Source of the DNA: Agroathelia rolfsii
Taxonomy: Eukaryota; Basidiomycota; Agaricomycetes; Amylocorticiales; Amylocorticiaceae
Direction of reading: 5' to 3'
Assembly (NCBI GenBank): GCA_018343915.1
Contig: JABRWF010000004.1
Coordinates: 1,612,001 to 1,676,000 of the forward strand
DNA: 64,000 nucleotides
Shown: one piece after another, positions 1 to 10,240 of the stretch
How the letters are laid out: every line of letters starts with the position of its first letter
How positions within the stretch are numbered: the stretch's first letter is position 1
Notes under the pieces: model-generated
The model's database searches: none
Seen by the model: the letters and a program-made list of their open reading frames with translations, nothing else
What the model was told of the DNA's origin: nothing
Made by a program: the position numbers and the translations under genes

Positions 1-3000
1 AGGTTCGCGTCAGATCAGAGGGCGGAGAAGCCACTCAAAAATACAACTCACTTTCCGCCCATGTTGGGCCCAGCTATTCATTTCATCAGCATCATCTACA
101 AATTAAGGGCAGGACTGAACATACTAATTATTTGGAATTCACTCTCATCTTGAAGCGGTTGAGCTAGTGTTTTTGGTGCCGATAGAACGTGAATTGCTCA
201 CCTTTTATCATTTCGACATCATTTGGAATGAAAACTATGTCGTCTTGAACTTCCAAGCATGGATGCCGTGCCTCCTTGAGAATAAGATTTCCTGCACCTG
301 GACAGGGATTATATTTAATATATAAACAAGGATATCAGGGGTGACGGCTTACCTTTCTCTACGACCGTGGGACGGACGTACGGCTCTGGGGCGTTCACAG
401 AGACATGCGCAAAACTAGAGCCAAGTACCTCAGGATCTGAGCAAAGCGATCGTAGCAAAAACACACACCTAACAATGACATCTAGATGAGAAATGACTAC
501 ATCCATGGCCTCCAAGACAGGTGTGTATGTCGCTATTCTCCGAATGTCATTCATTAAATTCACATCTATCAACAACAGATGATAAGATCTTACCAGCAAT
601 ATTCACGACCTCTTTGACCAATCCACTCTGTAACCTCTTATACTTCTCCGAGAACTCAACATAGTCATTGGCGTATCCCCTCAGGGTGCGCGTCGTGAAA
701 TAGTGGCCAGACTTGACGACTCCCAGTTCGATACACCCTTTCTCTCCTTTGATTTTGGAAGCATCCTAAACCCAGCGAGATTTATTGATGCGCTTAGAGG
801 GCATATAGATAAGAAAAAACTCACGTTTTTAGTGACTCGGAAGCAGTATCCGTATGTCGCAGAGTTTTCGAGATGCAATTTCTTATCCAATTCAAGACCG
901 GTCGAACGACTAAGAGAACGATGTTCTTGATCCAGACCATCACGGACCTAGATGCAATGAGCATATCAAATTGATACGCTGAAGGATACTACACTTACTT
1001 CTACAAGCTTCTCAGCGACTTCTTGGAGTCGGGCATCGTAGTCAGGCTTAATAACATAGTTATGATTGTCTAACTGTTCCAAGTCAAGAGTCTGTTCCAC
1101 CATTTCGGAGTACTTGGACAGATTTGATTCATATTCCTAGAAACATGTTAGTTGGGTAGTTTGTGGGTTTTTTGAGCTACACTTACATTTAAAGGTTTAA
1201 TGTACATCTCGTCAATTAGAGTTCGGTCTTCTACATCGGCATGTTGCAAAACTGCGATGAGGCCGGCCAACTTGTTACATGTTAGAGCTGTCACGAAGGA
1301 AGAAAAACGACTGGTGATTCTACCTTTGGAATAACCTGATATACTCGCACCACATCTTCTAGTGAAGCTACACCTCTCTGGAAGCGCTTGCTAATTCGGC
1401 GCATGTCAGGCATATATCGCAGGTATTCATCCTGTTTGATTGCTCAGCGGCACATTCCAATTTACGTGATACAAGCTTACTTGAATCGTCCGTCGAGCAT
1501 TAGCATCTGTCACAAATACCTGGACTAAATCTTGACGCCTGCCTAATCTATCATCAGCATCTGATGAAGAGGTTAAATGATGAAACATACAGATTTCATG
1601 AAGATTAACTAAAGGTTGTTTAAGCCATGTCCCTAGCAGGCGCGTTCCCTGAGCAGTTTTGCACTTGTTTAGGAGCCCAAGCAAGGTCGTGTTGCGGTTT
1701 GAAGCGCCCTACAAATTTGATGATGAGCATGGGTATCAAAAGCAAAAACTAGTACTGACAATACCACCGGGTGGCTCCACAAGGTTCAGAGCTCGGAGAG
1801 CACTAGCATCCAGCCTCATGTATTGAGTTAAATCATGAGATCGCAGGCTGAATACGCCATGGTTGGAAGGATCAGTGAGCAAATTGAGGTAAGCAATTAA
1901 TGCCGCAAGGGATCTTGACTGATTGGGCAGTTGCAGCTGAGCTATAGTAACCAAGATTAGATATTCAGACAACGGGACACAAACAAGCATCGCCTACGTA
2001 TAGTGATTGATTCATCTACAGAAGCCGCGGTGGCTGATGTCTCTGGTTTGAGCAGACGAGTGAGATCCGTTTCTATCGACTTGGTTGAGAACTCCGCTAC
2101 AATCGTTGATGAGTGTTCTGACAAGCATTATGAGAAGTAGACGCACATGGCTTGCGCTCTGTTACGACAACCCCGCATCGTTCGAGAACAGATTTGAGTT
2201 TATTGAGATCATAATCCCGATCCGTATTCGCATTCTTCGTTCCCGCCTGGACAATAGCTTCTTTTACAGAAAGCTGAATGACTAGAGACTAACATTACTT
2301 GTGTCAGGTGGGAATGAGATCCAAGAAATTAAGAATAATACCTCTGTATTTGAGAATAGATCGTTGTCGACGAAGTCCGCTACGCCGAGCTCCCTCATAC
2401 TTGTATCAGCAAATGCAACGCCGACACCTTTTGTTTTTGTTTTATCACTTGGCGAGGTTGCGATACAAATGGCCATTACGACCGGCGCGGAGGTCAATTC
2501 GCTATTCACAAATAGAAGATCCTCTACGGCTTGTAAGTTGCCAGGAGATGCCTGGGGAAGTTGAACGACTTGAGACTGTATCGGCATTCAGATATGTGTA
2601 GAAGCATTACCTCTTTGTCCAAGACAAATTTTGCAGCTTTCTTTCCCTGGCCTGCCTCAGGAACATATATCTCGACCTTCAATTGCCGCGAAGTCAACGC
2701 CTCCCGTAACAATGTCATGGTCAATGCTCTGCTGATCGTGACGCTGGGCAAGCCCTTGGCTTTCCCGCCAGAGCCAAGGTATTTAATGACCGTGTTGGTA
2801 TGGAAAAGGTTTGTCGCAACCCATAGCGCATCGGGACCATGCACAGAGTAGAATTCCGTTCGATCAAATAGACGTAAGGTTCCTGTCTCTGGAGACTTGG
2901 AGGGTAGAGTCGCGAAGAAAGACGTGAATTTAGAATCGGATGCATTTTCTAAGGCATAATGAGAGAGACATCTAAGTTATGAAATGGTTGCCTTCGTGCC

Positions 3001-3045
3001 TATTTCATAATTGGAATCTTTCTCCTTTCCATACATGAGCGACAT
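1..3045 (-). CDS. MSH2: DNA mismatch repair protein MSH2 (5' part, cut by window edge)
   Basis: MutS-family ATPase that pairs with MSH6 or MSH3 to recognise mismatches in nuclear DNA. Exons read in MSH2 order on the minus strand. The mismatch-binding domain contains [19 protein letters not shown] (about 2745-2830). The connector has [14 protein letters not shown] (about 2530). The lever has [20 protein letters not shown] (about 1620-1680). Further on come [16 protein letters not shown] (near 400) and [20 protein letters not shown] (near 230-280). The ATPase P-loop TGPNMGGK is reached at 52-73, where the gene leaves the window, so Walker B and the C-terminus are missing here. The gene has many short introns. 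Start inferred: ATG at 3045 with an 11-nt first exon spliced to the exon near 2960 keeps the frame, giving [19 protein letters not shown]; no ATG lies at the head of that exon itself. It diverges from the gene at 3468. Confidence 0.93.
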
Positions 3046-3467
3046 GACTGTGCCAGTGTATATGAGTCTTTCTAGCTTTACTAGCGGCAGACGCGTAAAT
3101 AGTGTGTACCACAGACGCGTAATCGGACTTTGAATTGAGAATTCAGCGCCATAAGCGTAACCGTGACAGGGGCTACCACCTGCAGACCATTGCAAGATAT
3201 TGAGGGGACGTAGAATGATGTATGGACGAAAATATCCATATATTACAATACCGTTTATCTCACATTTGCTGGTTATCCATCGAATTGGTAATTAGGGGTT
3301 CCAGTGGCCTTCCCGATGGATCTGGGCGTTACTATAGCTAGTAACTGGTCTGTGATATGATGACATCACTGACTTGGTGGCACCATCTCTACATCTGTTC
3401 ACACTGAGTCAGACTCCTCTTGATTTCCAGGGCTGCTAACAGCCCATTCTGGACGTTAACGAAAACC
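3046..3467. promoter_or_regulatory. Shared divergent promoter region, MSH2 / unknown acidic gene
   Basis: 422 bp lie between the two opposed start codons, so both promoters must be here if the starts are right. I recognise no clear TATA box or named motif. A TTG-started reading frame from 3420 runs in frame into the plus-strand gene but has no ATG before 3468. Confidence 0.5.
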
Positions 3468-4768
3468 ATGCTCTCTGCCAATGAGCACTATGATCCTGGG
3501 TTCTTCAAGCTTCCAAGCCGCCTACGCGAGCGAATAGACGGTGCATTTGATGCGGTTGCGGCCCATAACGTACCCAAAGACGTAGCAATTCCAACTTCGA
3601 AATTAGGCACTCGACGCTCCAGAAGTCGGTCCGGACTAGAACACCAACCATCGAAGAGGAGACGCGTACAAGATGACGAAGACGAACCAAGACAAACAGA
3701 CTCCTTTGACATGGGTGGTGGATTCCTATTTCCAGATGACAACGATACACCTGGCGGCTTTCTCATAGAGGACACCGACCCTGGAGGCGGATTTATCGTT
3801 GAGGAACAAACAACAGCACCCGTTGATACCAATGACTCTCTAGAGGGCCATGATGAACCAGCACCACGGCCACGCCATATACGCTTATCAGACATTCCAG
3901 AAGCTTTGCAAATCGTTGATCTTCCACCTGACGATGAAGAGGTCTTGGCTGTATTCGCCAATGCTGCTGGAGGTTGGGCCTCCGCGGATTCTGCTGCTGC
4001 AGTGGGAATCACCAAGGAGAATGCTCTGATTAGTCGAAAAGACTGGAGGGCTGTGTGTGCTGTTCTCCTTGAAGGCCAAGAGGAAGACGAATCAGAAAAT
4101 AAACACGATGCTTCAGAAGGGCATGACTCATGCGAGAATGTTGATGATGTTGATGATGATGACGATGCTCAACAAGATGAAAATTATGATATGTCAGACC
4201 TTTCCTCGCCTCCCAGTGAAGACGAAGGCTCTGATGAATATCAAGAGCGTCCCACTCGCAGAACGACGCGCTCACAAACAACAAAGCCATCGTACAAGAC
4301 TAAAGGCAAAGGAAAAGCTAGGGCTGTGTCATTAACACCAAGCTTCCCCTCTGACGACGACGAAAAAGAAGAGCAAGACTCCAAGCCTTTGACGGCTCGA
4401 CAAAAGCGGGAATCAATCCGTGCATTTTCTCTATTTTTCCCTGACTCAGAGGAACGAAACTTGTCATCTATGAGGCTTGGGATAAAGGAAATTACCCACG
4501 CTGCTAAGGTGCTGAACGAAAAAATAACATTAGAACAGGTACGTCATCATCCACATATTAATTTATCCTTCTATCCATCCCCGCTTGCTCTGCATCCGAT
4601 TAACATCATGATTGACTAACTTATTCCGTGCTTTTCGTATATCTTTTTTATTTTTTATTTTTTATTTTTTAGACCATGGAACTTCTGGACGCTTTCTCAA
4701 CTGCATCAGACCGTACAATGAGCCTAGCAGACTTCGAAAAAATGATGGTGGCCGCTAAGATGGCTTAA
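3468..4768 (+). CDS. Unknown acidic protein with GGGF repeats and EF-hand-like C-terminus
   Basis: Two exons, 3468-4538 and 4673-4768, encode 388 aa. Start chosen at ATG 3468 (context AAAACCATG). N-terminus (residues 8-32) is FFKLPSRLRERIDGAF-like and charged, followed by an Arg/Lys-rich stretch (49-66) that could be a nuclear signal. Three short repeats follow at residues 83-113: GGGFLFPDD, GGFLIED and GGGFIVEE. Residues about 150-215 (SDIPEALQIVDLPPDDEEVL to RKDWRAVCAVLL) and the C-terminal 75 residues (RESIRAFSLFFPDSE to MSLADFEKMM) have the helix-loop-helix rhythm of EF-hands, but lack good calcium-binding loops. Between them lies a very acidic, disordered linker. I do not recognise a named family. 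A degenerate centrin/calmodulin-like fold is an inference. Divergent from MSH2. Confidence 0.8.
4539..4672 (+). other. Intron with ATTTTTT repeat as polypyrimidine tract
   Basis: 134-nt intron (GTACGT...TTTTTTAG) that joins ITLEQ to TMELLDAF in frame. Its last 30 bases consist of near-perfect ATTTTTT heptamers running directly into the acceptor AG. It is longer than most introns of the window. Confidence 0.75.
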
Positions 4769-5395
4769 ATATGTTATTTTACAGATATTAAGACGCCCAT
4801 TTCGGATAATATATTCTAATATCACAATAACGCACTGGAAATCTTCAGAGAAATAGGATCATTACGTGGCAAATGGAATCGTGCGTTATATCGCAGTGAA
4901 GTTGTCAAATCCTGACGAATGCTCTTGGCCTGGGATTTGATTTGATGCCCTAGGCTCCCGTATCACCGGGCCTGGTGCCTGATCATGATTGCCTCAGAGG
5001 TTCGACCGTACGCATTACTAGTGAATTCAGCCTCTTGACGTTTTCTGCCATATTAATAACCCTGCTCATTAGTAGCGCTTCCGACTGTGCGCATGGTACA
5101 TGAAACAGTTGTTTTTTTTATTGTTAACAAGCTATAGAGTACAAAACAACAAGAGCGGCGGCCTACACGAGTGACATGCTAGTACGGATAGTACCTTCCA
5201 GCGTTCTTGTACATATACTTATTATTACCTGTAAATAGTTGAGAAATGTCCGAAAAAAAGACCGTGGAATAATAGGTCAGCGTTCAGGCTGATGTGTTTT
5301 CCGAGATAAATATCAGTTTAGTGACAGCCTGGATGTGTCGTCACGGTCGGTTTATGCCACAATATTTTGAGTAATGCATGGCTGAACGCTTACAG
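4769..5395. other. Convergent intergenic region
   Basis: 627 bp between the 3' ends of the acidic protein gene and the minus-strand seven-helix gene. It should hold both 3' UTRs. No ORF or repeat worth naming was seen. Confidence 0.6.
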
Positions 5396-6601
5396 CTAGA
5401 CTTTATCTCCCATGTTAATAGCCAACTCCGAGAAGTCTGTCAACATGATTTGCTCTTTAGAGACATGCACCTGCATCACTGACCCTTCTGAAGTATTTAT
5501 TATAGCAGGTGGAGGGCGCGTAGAACGGACATTACTACGGCGCGACCAGGAGCGGCTAGATTGCTGAGCATCCATCGAATTTGGCTCATGGGTGCCAGCC
5601 AAGGAACGTCTATCGATGAGGACGACGAGGACCATAAGGCAGGGCGTCATAGCCATGATCTGCGGTGCGACAATAATCATGAGCCAGCTAGCGGGGTTTT
5701 GCGCCAGGTAGAGAGCCAAGCCGACTATCATGAAAGTGGGATAGATGCTGCCTGATTCCAAGTAGGTCCAAAGGAGGACGAAATATTTCCTTGCGTACGC
5801 GCTACCAACAGCACGGGCAATCTTGCGACCGACTCGGTACAGTCGAAGAGAGATTAAAGCAGACACTGTGATGTTTGTCAAGAGCGAGAGTAGGTTGAAG
5901 GCCGTGTACCAGGCAATGACCTTAGCGCTGAACAGCACTTCTTTATTGTTAGTTTTGATCGATGCAAAGTAGGTGATTCCGCGTACACCACAGACTAAAA
6001 GTAAGTTCATTCAGTATATGGTCGCAAATCCACCATTAACTAAGCCTTTAGGGACATACCAATGTATGCAGTTTCTAATACGAAGAACAAGGCCAGGACC
6101 CAGTATCTGCGCTCCCACAGTACCCAGCATCGCCACACCTTTGATGATGGGGCTGTTAGTGAAGATCCAGAGAACTATTAGAAACGTGTACCTACCACAA
6201 GGCTGTCGCCCACGACCATCATGGACCCCCATATACTCAAGGAGGCAATGTTGAGAGGCGCAATTTGATCGGTGAGGTATGCATACATATTTGCAGAGTT
6301 TTCACGATAGACGAAGCCAATGAACATCTTGAGCAAAGATGTAACAAGATGTGCTGTCGCCAGAACGAAGAGAATACAGAGAGCCGATCCAACGATGAGG
6401 ACGGCGTTATAGGAGGATCCATCGTTGCGCCGCTTCCAGATCAGCCATAGGGTAGGGAAGAACACGGCCAAGTAGATGCCTACATCATGGTTGGAAGACA
6501 ACAACGACCGAGATTGTGAGTATGATCTTACCATACAAGAAGGTCTCAAGTAAAAAAGCCCCGAGAAAGATAGAGTTGGTGAGAGTAATCACATTCACCA
6601 T
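5396..6601 (-). CDS. Seven-transmembrane protein of agaricomycete receptor-like type
   Basis: Four exons on the minus strand, 6601-6532, 6479-6196, 6138-6060 and 5994-5396, with 52-65 nt introns, give 343 aa in one frame. Start ATG at 6601 opens MVNVITLTNSIFLGAF, directly a first membrane segment. Hydrophobic segments follow at about residues 5-35, 48-72, 95-120, 125-145, 165-190, 205-230 and 235-255, consistent with seven helices. The segment DSLVVWRCWVLWERRYW resembles the region before helix four in agaricomycete seven-helix proteins. The tail (from about 260) is hydrophilic and Ser/Arg-rich, presumably cytoplasmic. Ligand and signalling partner are unknown. No DUF6533 signature was seen, unlike the gene at 39091. 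A pheromone receptor is not supported. Confidence 0.85.
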
Positions 6602-9600
6602 TCTGAGAGAAAGGAGTTGGGAGGTGCGCCGGGGGTGCAACAGCAGCTCTGTGCATGCAATGGGCGATTATGAGGAGCATTCTGGTCGCCGGGAACGCTC
6701 AAGAAAATCATCAAAACTCAACAACGGTGGCGGCCAGGGCAGGGCCGATGCGAAAATAGAGAGGATGTTTGGAAAACCCATGGTTAGTCACTGGGAGAAC
6801 AAGGGACAGCAGGGACTGGATGTGATTGCAGCTGTCATGGTGAAACAATGGCAAAAGCAACATAGTGTACCAGTTTCTACATCGTCACATGGCCCCTCGT
6901 CATTTGGTATCCGAAGGTCGGATAGCTCATTTTACGAGGAGCGCCTCGCAACAGTTGTAATGGTTAAGATACTAATGCCATGAGGAAACTCAATAGACTC
7001 GAAGTAGAACTTTCCTTGCTTCATGGGTTTCGATTGCCTGGATGCCTGGATATTAAGCATATCGGATTTTAATGCTCTAACCTCAACCCGACCCCAGATC
7101 CACGTCTCTCATCTGGTACCGAATACTATAGTATGGCCACGAGTAAAATATGACTATTAAACCTTGGATTGTTATCACGATAAGCTATAGAATAAAAATA
7201 AAAGATATGAATTACATTCATTTTGAGACATATACAGGGGGTGTAACAATTCAGCAGATCGGCCCGGAGAGGGGAAGATCGGGCTCATGAGGACATAAGG
7301 TGCTCAGACGCAGCAAAACACGAGCAAATATTGATACATTTATTTTATCATGAGGGCCTGTCGATGAGGTGAGTTCAAGTGACCGACATCGTCCGTAGAT
7401 GATTATTCTTGAGGACATCATAATATAGCCGTAACAAGCACTATAGGTACGGCTGCCAGTGGTTAATGAATCACAAGTAGATATGCCAAACTGCCACCTT
7501 GAAGTTGTTTCGGTGGAAGCAACGGCCCGGGATACTAAATGTTACTGAAGATGATTGGAGCTGCCATTTTTGTATATTATATGGGTCTGGGTGCTATCGC
7601 GTAGAACAGGACGCCACCAAGAAGCCGGCGGCTTGGAGACGGAAATATCAGAGTGTACTGGTAGTAGAGTTCGCTATACGGATTGGGAAATATAGGACTC
7701 GGAGTACCTTAATGCTATCAAAACGGCGGTACATGTACTCTGATAGATTGTCGACTAGCTTCGAGTCTTGTGATGACGCTGAATATGGAATTGAACTGCT
7801 ATATTGCTAAGGAAATCAAGATATTTACTTAGTATTGATCAAATTTCGTCCCCTAACTCAATGACTCAATATTCAACCTGCATGTTCCCAGGAGTCACGT
7901 GGACCTTTCGGACAACTTTTTGATGTTATTCCTTGATACCAGTAACTGTTATCATGTATCCTTTGTCAAATTTTTTAAATATGAAACACTCAAAAACCTC
8001 CAACGCCCGCACCATCAAACTCCAGTACCATCTTCCCGAGACAAAAACCAAACCACTTGGCAGTCGTAGCAGTATTCCTTGTGAAGCGAAGTGTCATCGA
8101 TGTTGCTAAGGAACCAAGATAAGGCATAGCAGCGTCGTATGTACTTAGTGTGGATTATGTTTATCCTTTTTACTGTTCCGAGTCTGTCTCTGATCGCGCA
8201 TATATTGGGGACTGGGATATCCCACGAATATTTTGTATAAACACTGGCCTATTTACTACTGAATACAATCGTCATTTGCGTATGCCTACCTACGATGTGA
8301 TCTGCAACAGATGTCATCCTTTGCAAATTATAATATATTGAACGAGTTCAAAACAGTAAGAAGCATTTTTCTCGCAGGAGCACTGGTATATGACTGGATT
8401 GCCAGCATCGTTGAGCATCGTCCCTAGTTTGTGAATCCAGAAATATTTATATTTTCTAGATTTTCGAGGTTAGATAGTATTTTTTTCTCAATGAAAATTC
8501 TACAAAGCTTCTGCATTGTATGTATCAAAAGTGAACAATTAGCATAAAGGCATTCATGCCAAAACAAACATTATCGGACTCCTACGCCATCTTCTTGGGG
8601 CCGTGGTTCCAAGGGGAAATCTTCATGATCAATCTTCAAACATCTAAGAATTTGACAGCGGATTATTATTTTAATCGATAGATATTTATCGTTCACATAG
8701 AGCACCATCGCATCAATTCGAAACAACAGCTGATTTGCGAAACCAATCGTGTGCCCCAGTGGCAAAGATGGCTAGCTCAACGCGTAAAGCCTCACTTCGC
8801 GAGGCGAGAGCCACAGCATTCAAGGGTGTTGATTTTGATTAATATGATAAAATGGAAGGTACGGCTTACTGATCATGAAATTTGACTTTACCTATCACTA
8901 CAAGACGATAAATGTTTAGGGATAAATGTAAGCATGGAAGAAACATGTTGAAGCTTCCCAGATCAACAAGCAAGGTTGACAATATCTCAGGAGGATTCCA
9001 AGTGCCTAGTTCTTGGTCCAATCATCTACTTGGAACAATACTACGTCAAGTTGAACGAGCATTGGTAACTGTGTTCATGTAGCTTCGAGTATAGGCATGT
9101 GATTGCCAGGCTGATTAGCTTCCCGAGCTCTCGTTGTGACAAAAGATGAAAACACTTAAACGGCGATAATAGGATTAGCCCACGAATGGGATGGGTAGGA
9201 AGCACTCGAAGGAGGTAAATTGAGCATTCGAAGGCTTCGACTTTGTAAATACAGTAAGGGAGAGAAGGATGTTCGCCCCAAGATTCCTCGCTGTCAACTA
9301 CTTTAAGACAGAAAATATTTAGAAACAGTGGAAGGTATAGCCACAGGAATGCAAGGGCTACTTCATTCAACGTTAGTATCGTCGGTGCTCCGAGAGGGTC
9401 CCAAGAGCTCATCACTTGCTCAAGAGTTTCGGGCCATGCGTATAGATAGGCTCTGAGCTCGGTTAGGGTTTGCGTCCATACAGCCCTAAAAAAGAGGTAC
9501 GAAATCAGGGTCGGAAAACTTATAGCTCGAAATTTCGACTGTTTTGCATGGTATAGAGTTAGGCCTGGTAGAACTGATGTGTATATGTGTATGATATGAA

Positions 9601-10240
9601 AAAAAAAAACGCGAAAGACGTCAGGCTTCACGAGTAGAAAGCTATAAAAACAAGGACATTCCAAAATATCGCGAAAACGAGCACGATGTTTGGGGCAGTG
9701 GATTCAGGCTCAGCCTTGCCAAGCCATAAACAAGAAGGACCAATCATGATGTAAGACGCATGCCGCTGATGGAAGTGACGTACATAAATCCGAAGACACA
9801 CAATTGATCCGATCCATGCGGAATCTTTGTGCTTTAGCCATCAGGCAGCAGGCAGTTCAAACACAAGCCCACACCTGCAAACCATACACTTTAATTTGCG
9901 CATGTTATCAAGCGCCCGAAACATTTTCTCGAAACAACACTCCGCAGCTTTACCTACAACCGAAATGCATAAACATGCGTTGCGTTCTGGGTGCCACAAA
10001 ATGCCTTACCAAAGTCTCACTGGCAGGATGCACAATGTCTACACCCGTTAAACTCAAATAACGACCACTCAATCCTTATGCATCCAGAATATTAACTCCA
10101 TCTGGTATAGCCATCCTACAACATGCGATTTCTTGGTCATTAGCTTGACAGGCAGGCTTCTGTGATTGTCCCGATTTTTTCGCTCCTGCCCTAAGCTTTT
10201 GGAATCATCCAATAGATAACACTTTGCTTGTCCTTTAATC
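6602..10240. other. Long gene-poor stretch
   Basis: 3.6 kb with only short, unconvincing ORFs, apart from the 207-codon minus frame at 9041-9664 listed separately. Base composition is AT-rich between about 7100 and 9000. I found no terminal repeats, transposase-like frames or tRNA. Confidence 0.5.
9041..9664 (-). other. Unrecognised 207-codon ORF, hydrophobic, doubtful
   Basis: Open frame without introns. The translation has several hydrophobic stretches (for example residues 100-118) and many Leu/Phe/Cys residues, but no motif or family that I recognise. It lies alone in a gene-poor region. Composition is compatible with AT-rich random sequence or a decayed membrane-protein gene. Kept only because it is the longest frame in this gap. 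Confidence 0.2.

Noticed and set aside
3488..4015. 175-codon minus frame
   Set aside because: Antisense to the acidic protein next to MSH2, which has a coherent exon structure of its own.
6516..6983. 155-codon plus frame
   Set aside because: Overlaps the first exon of the minus-strand seven-helix gene; basic, no motif, no intron support.
7499..7810. 103-codon plus frame
   Set aside because: No good start context, no motif, AT-rich region; compatible with chance.
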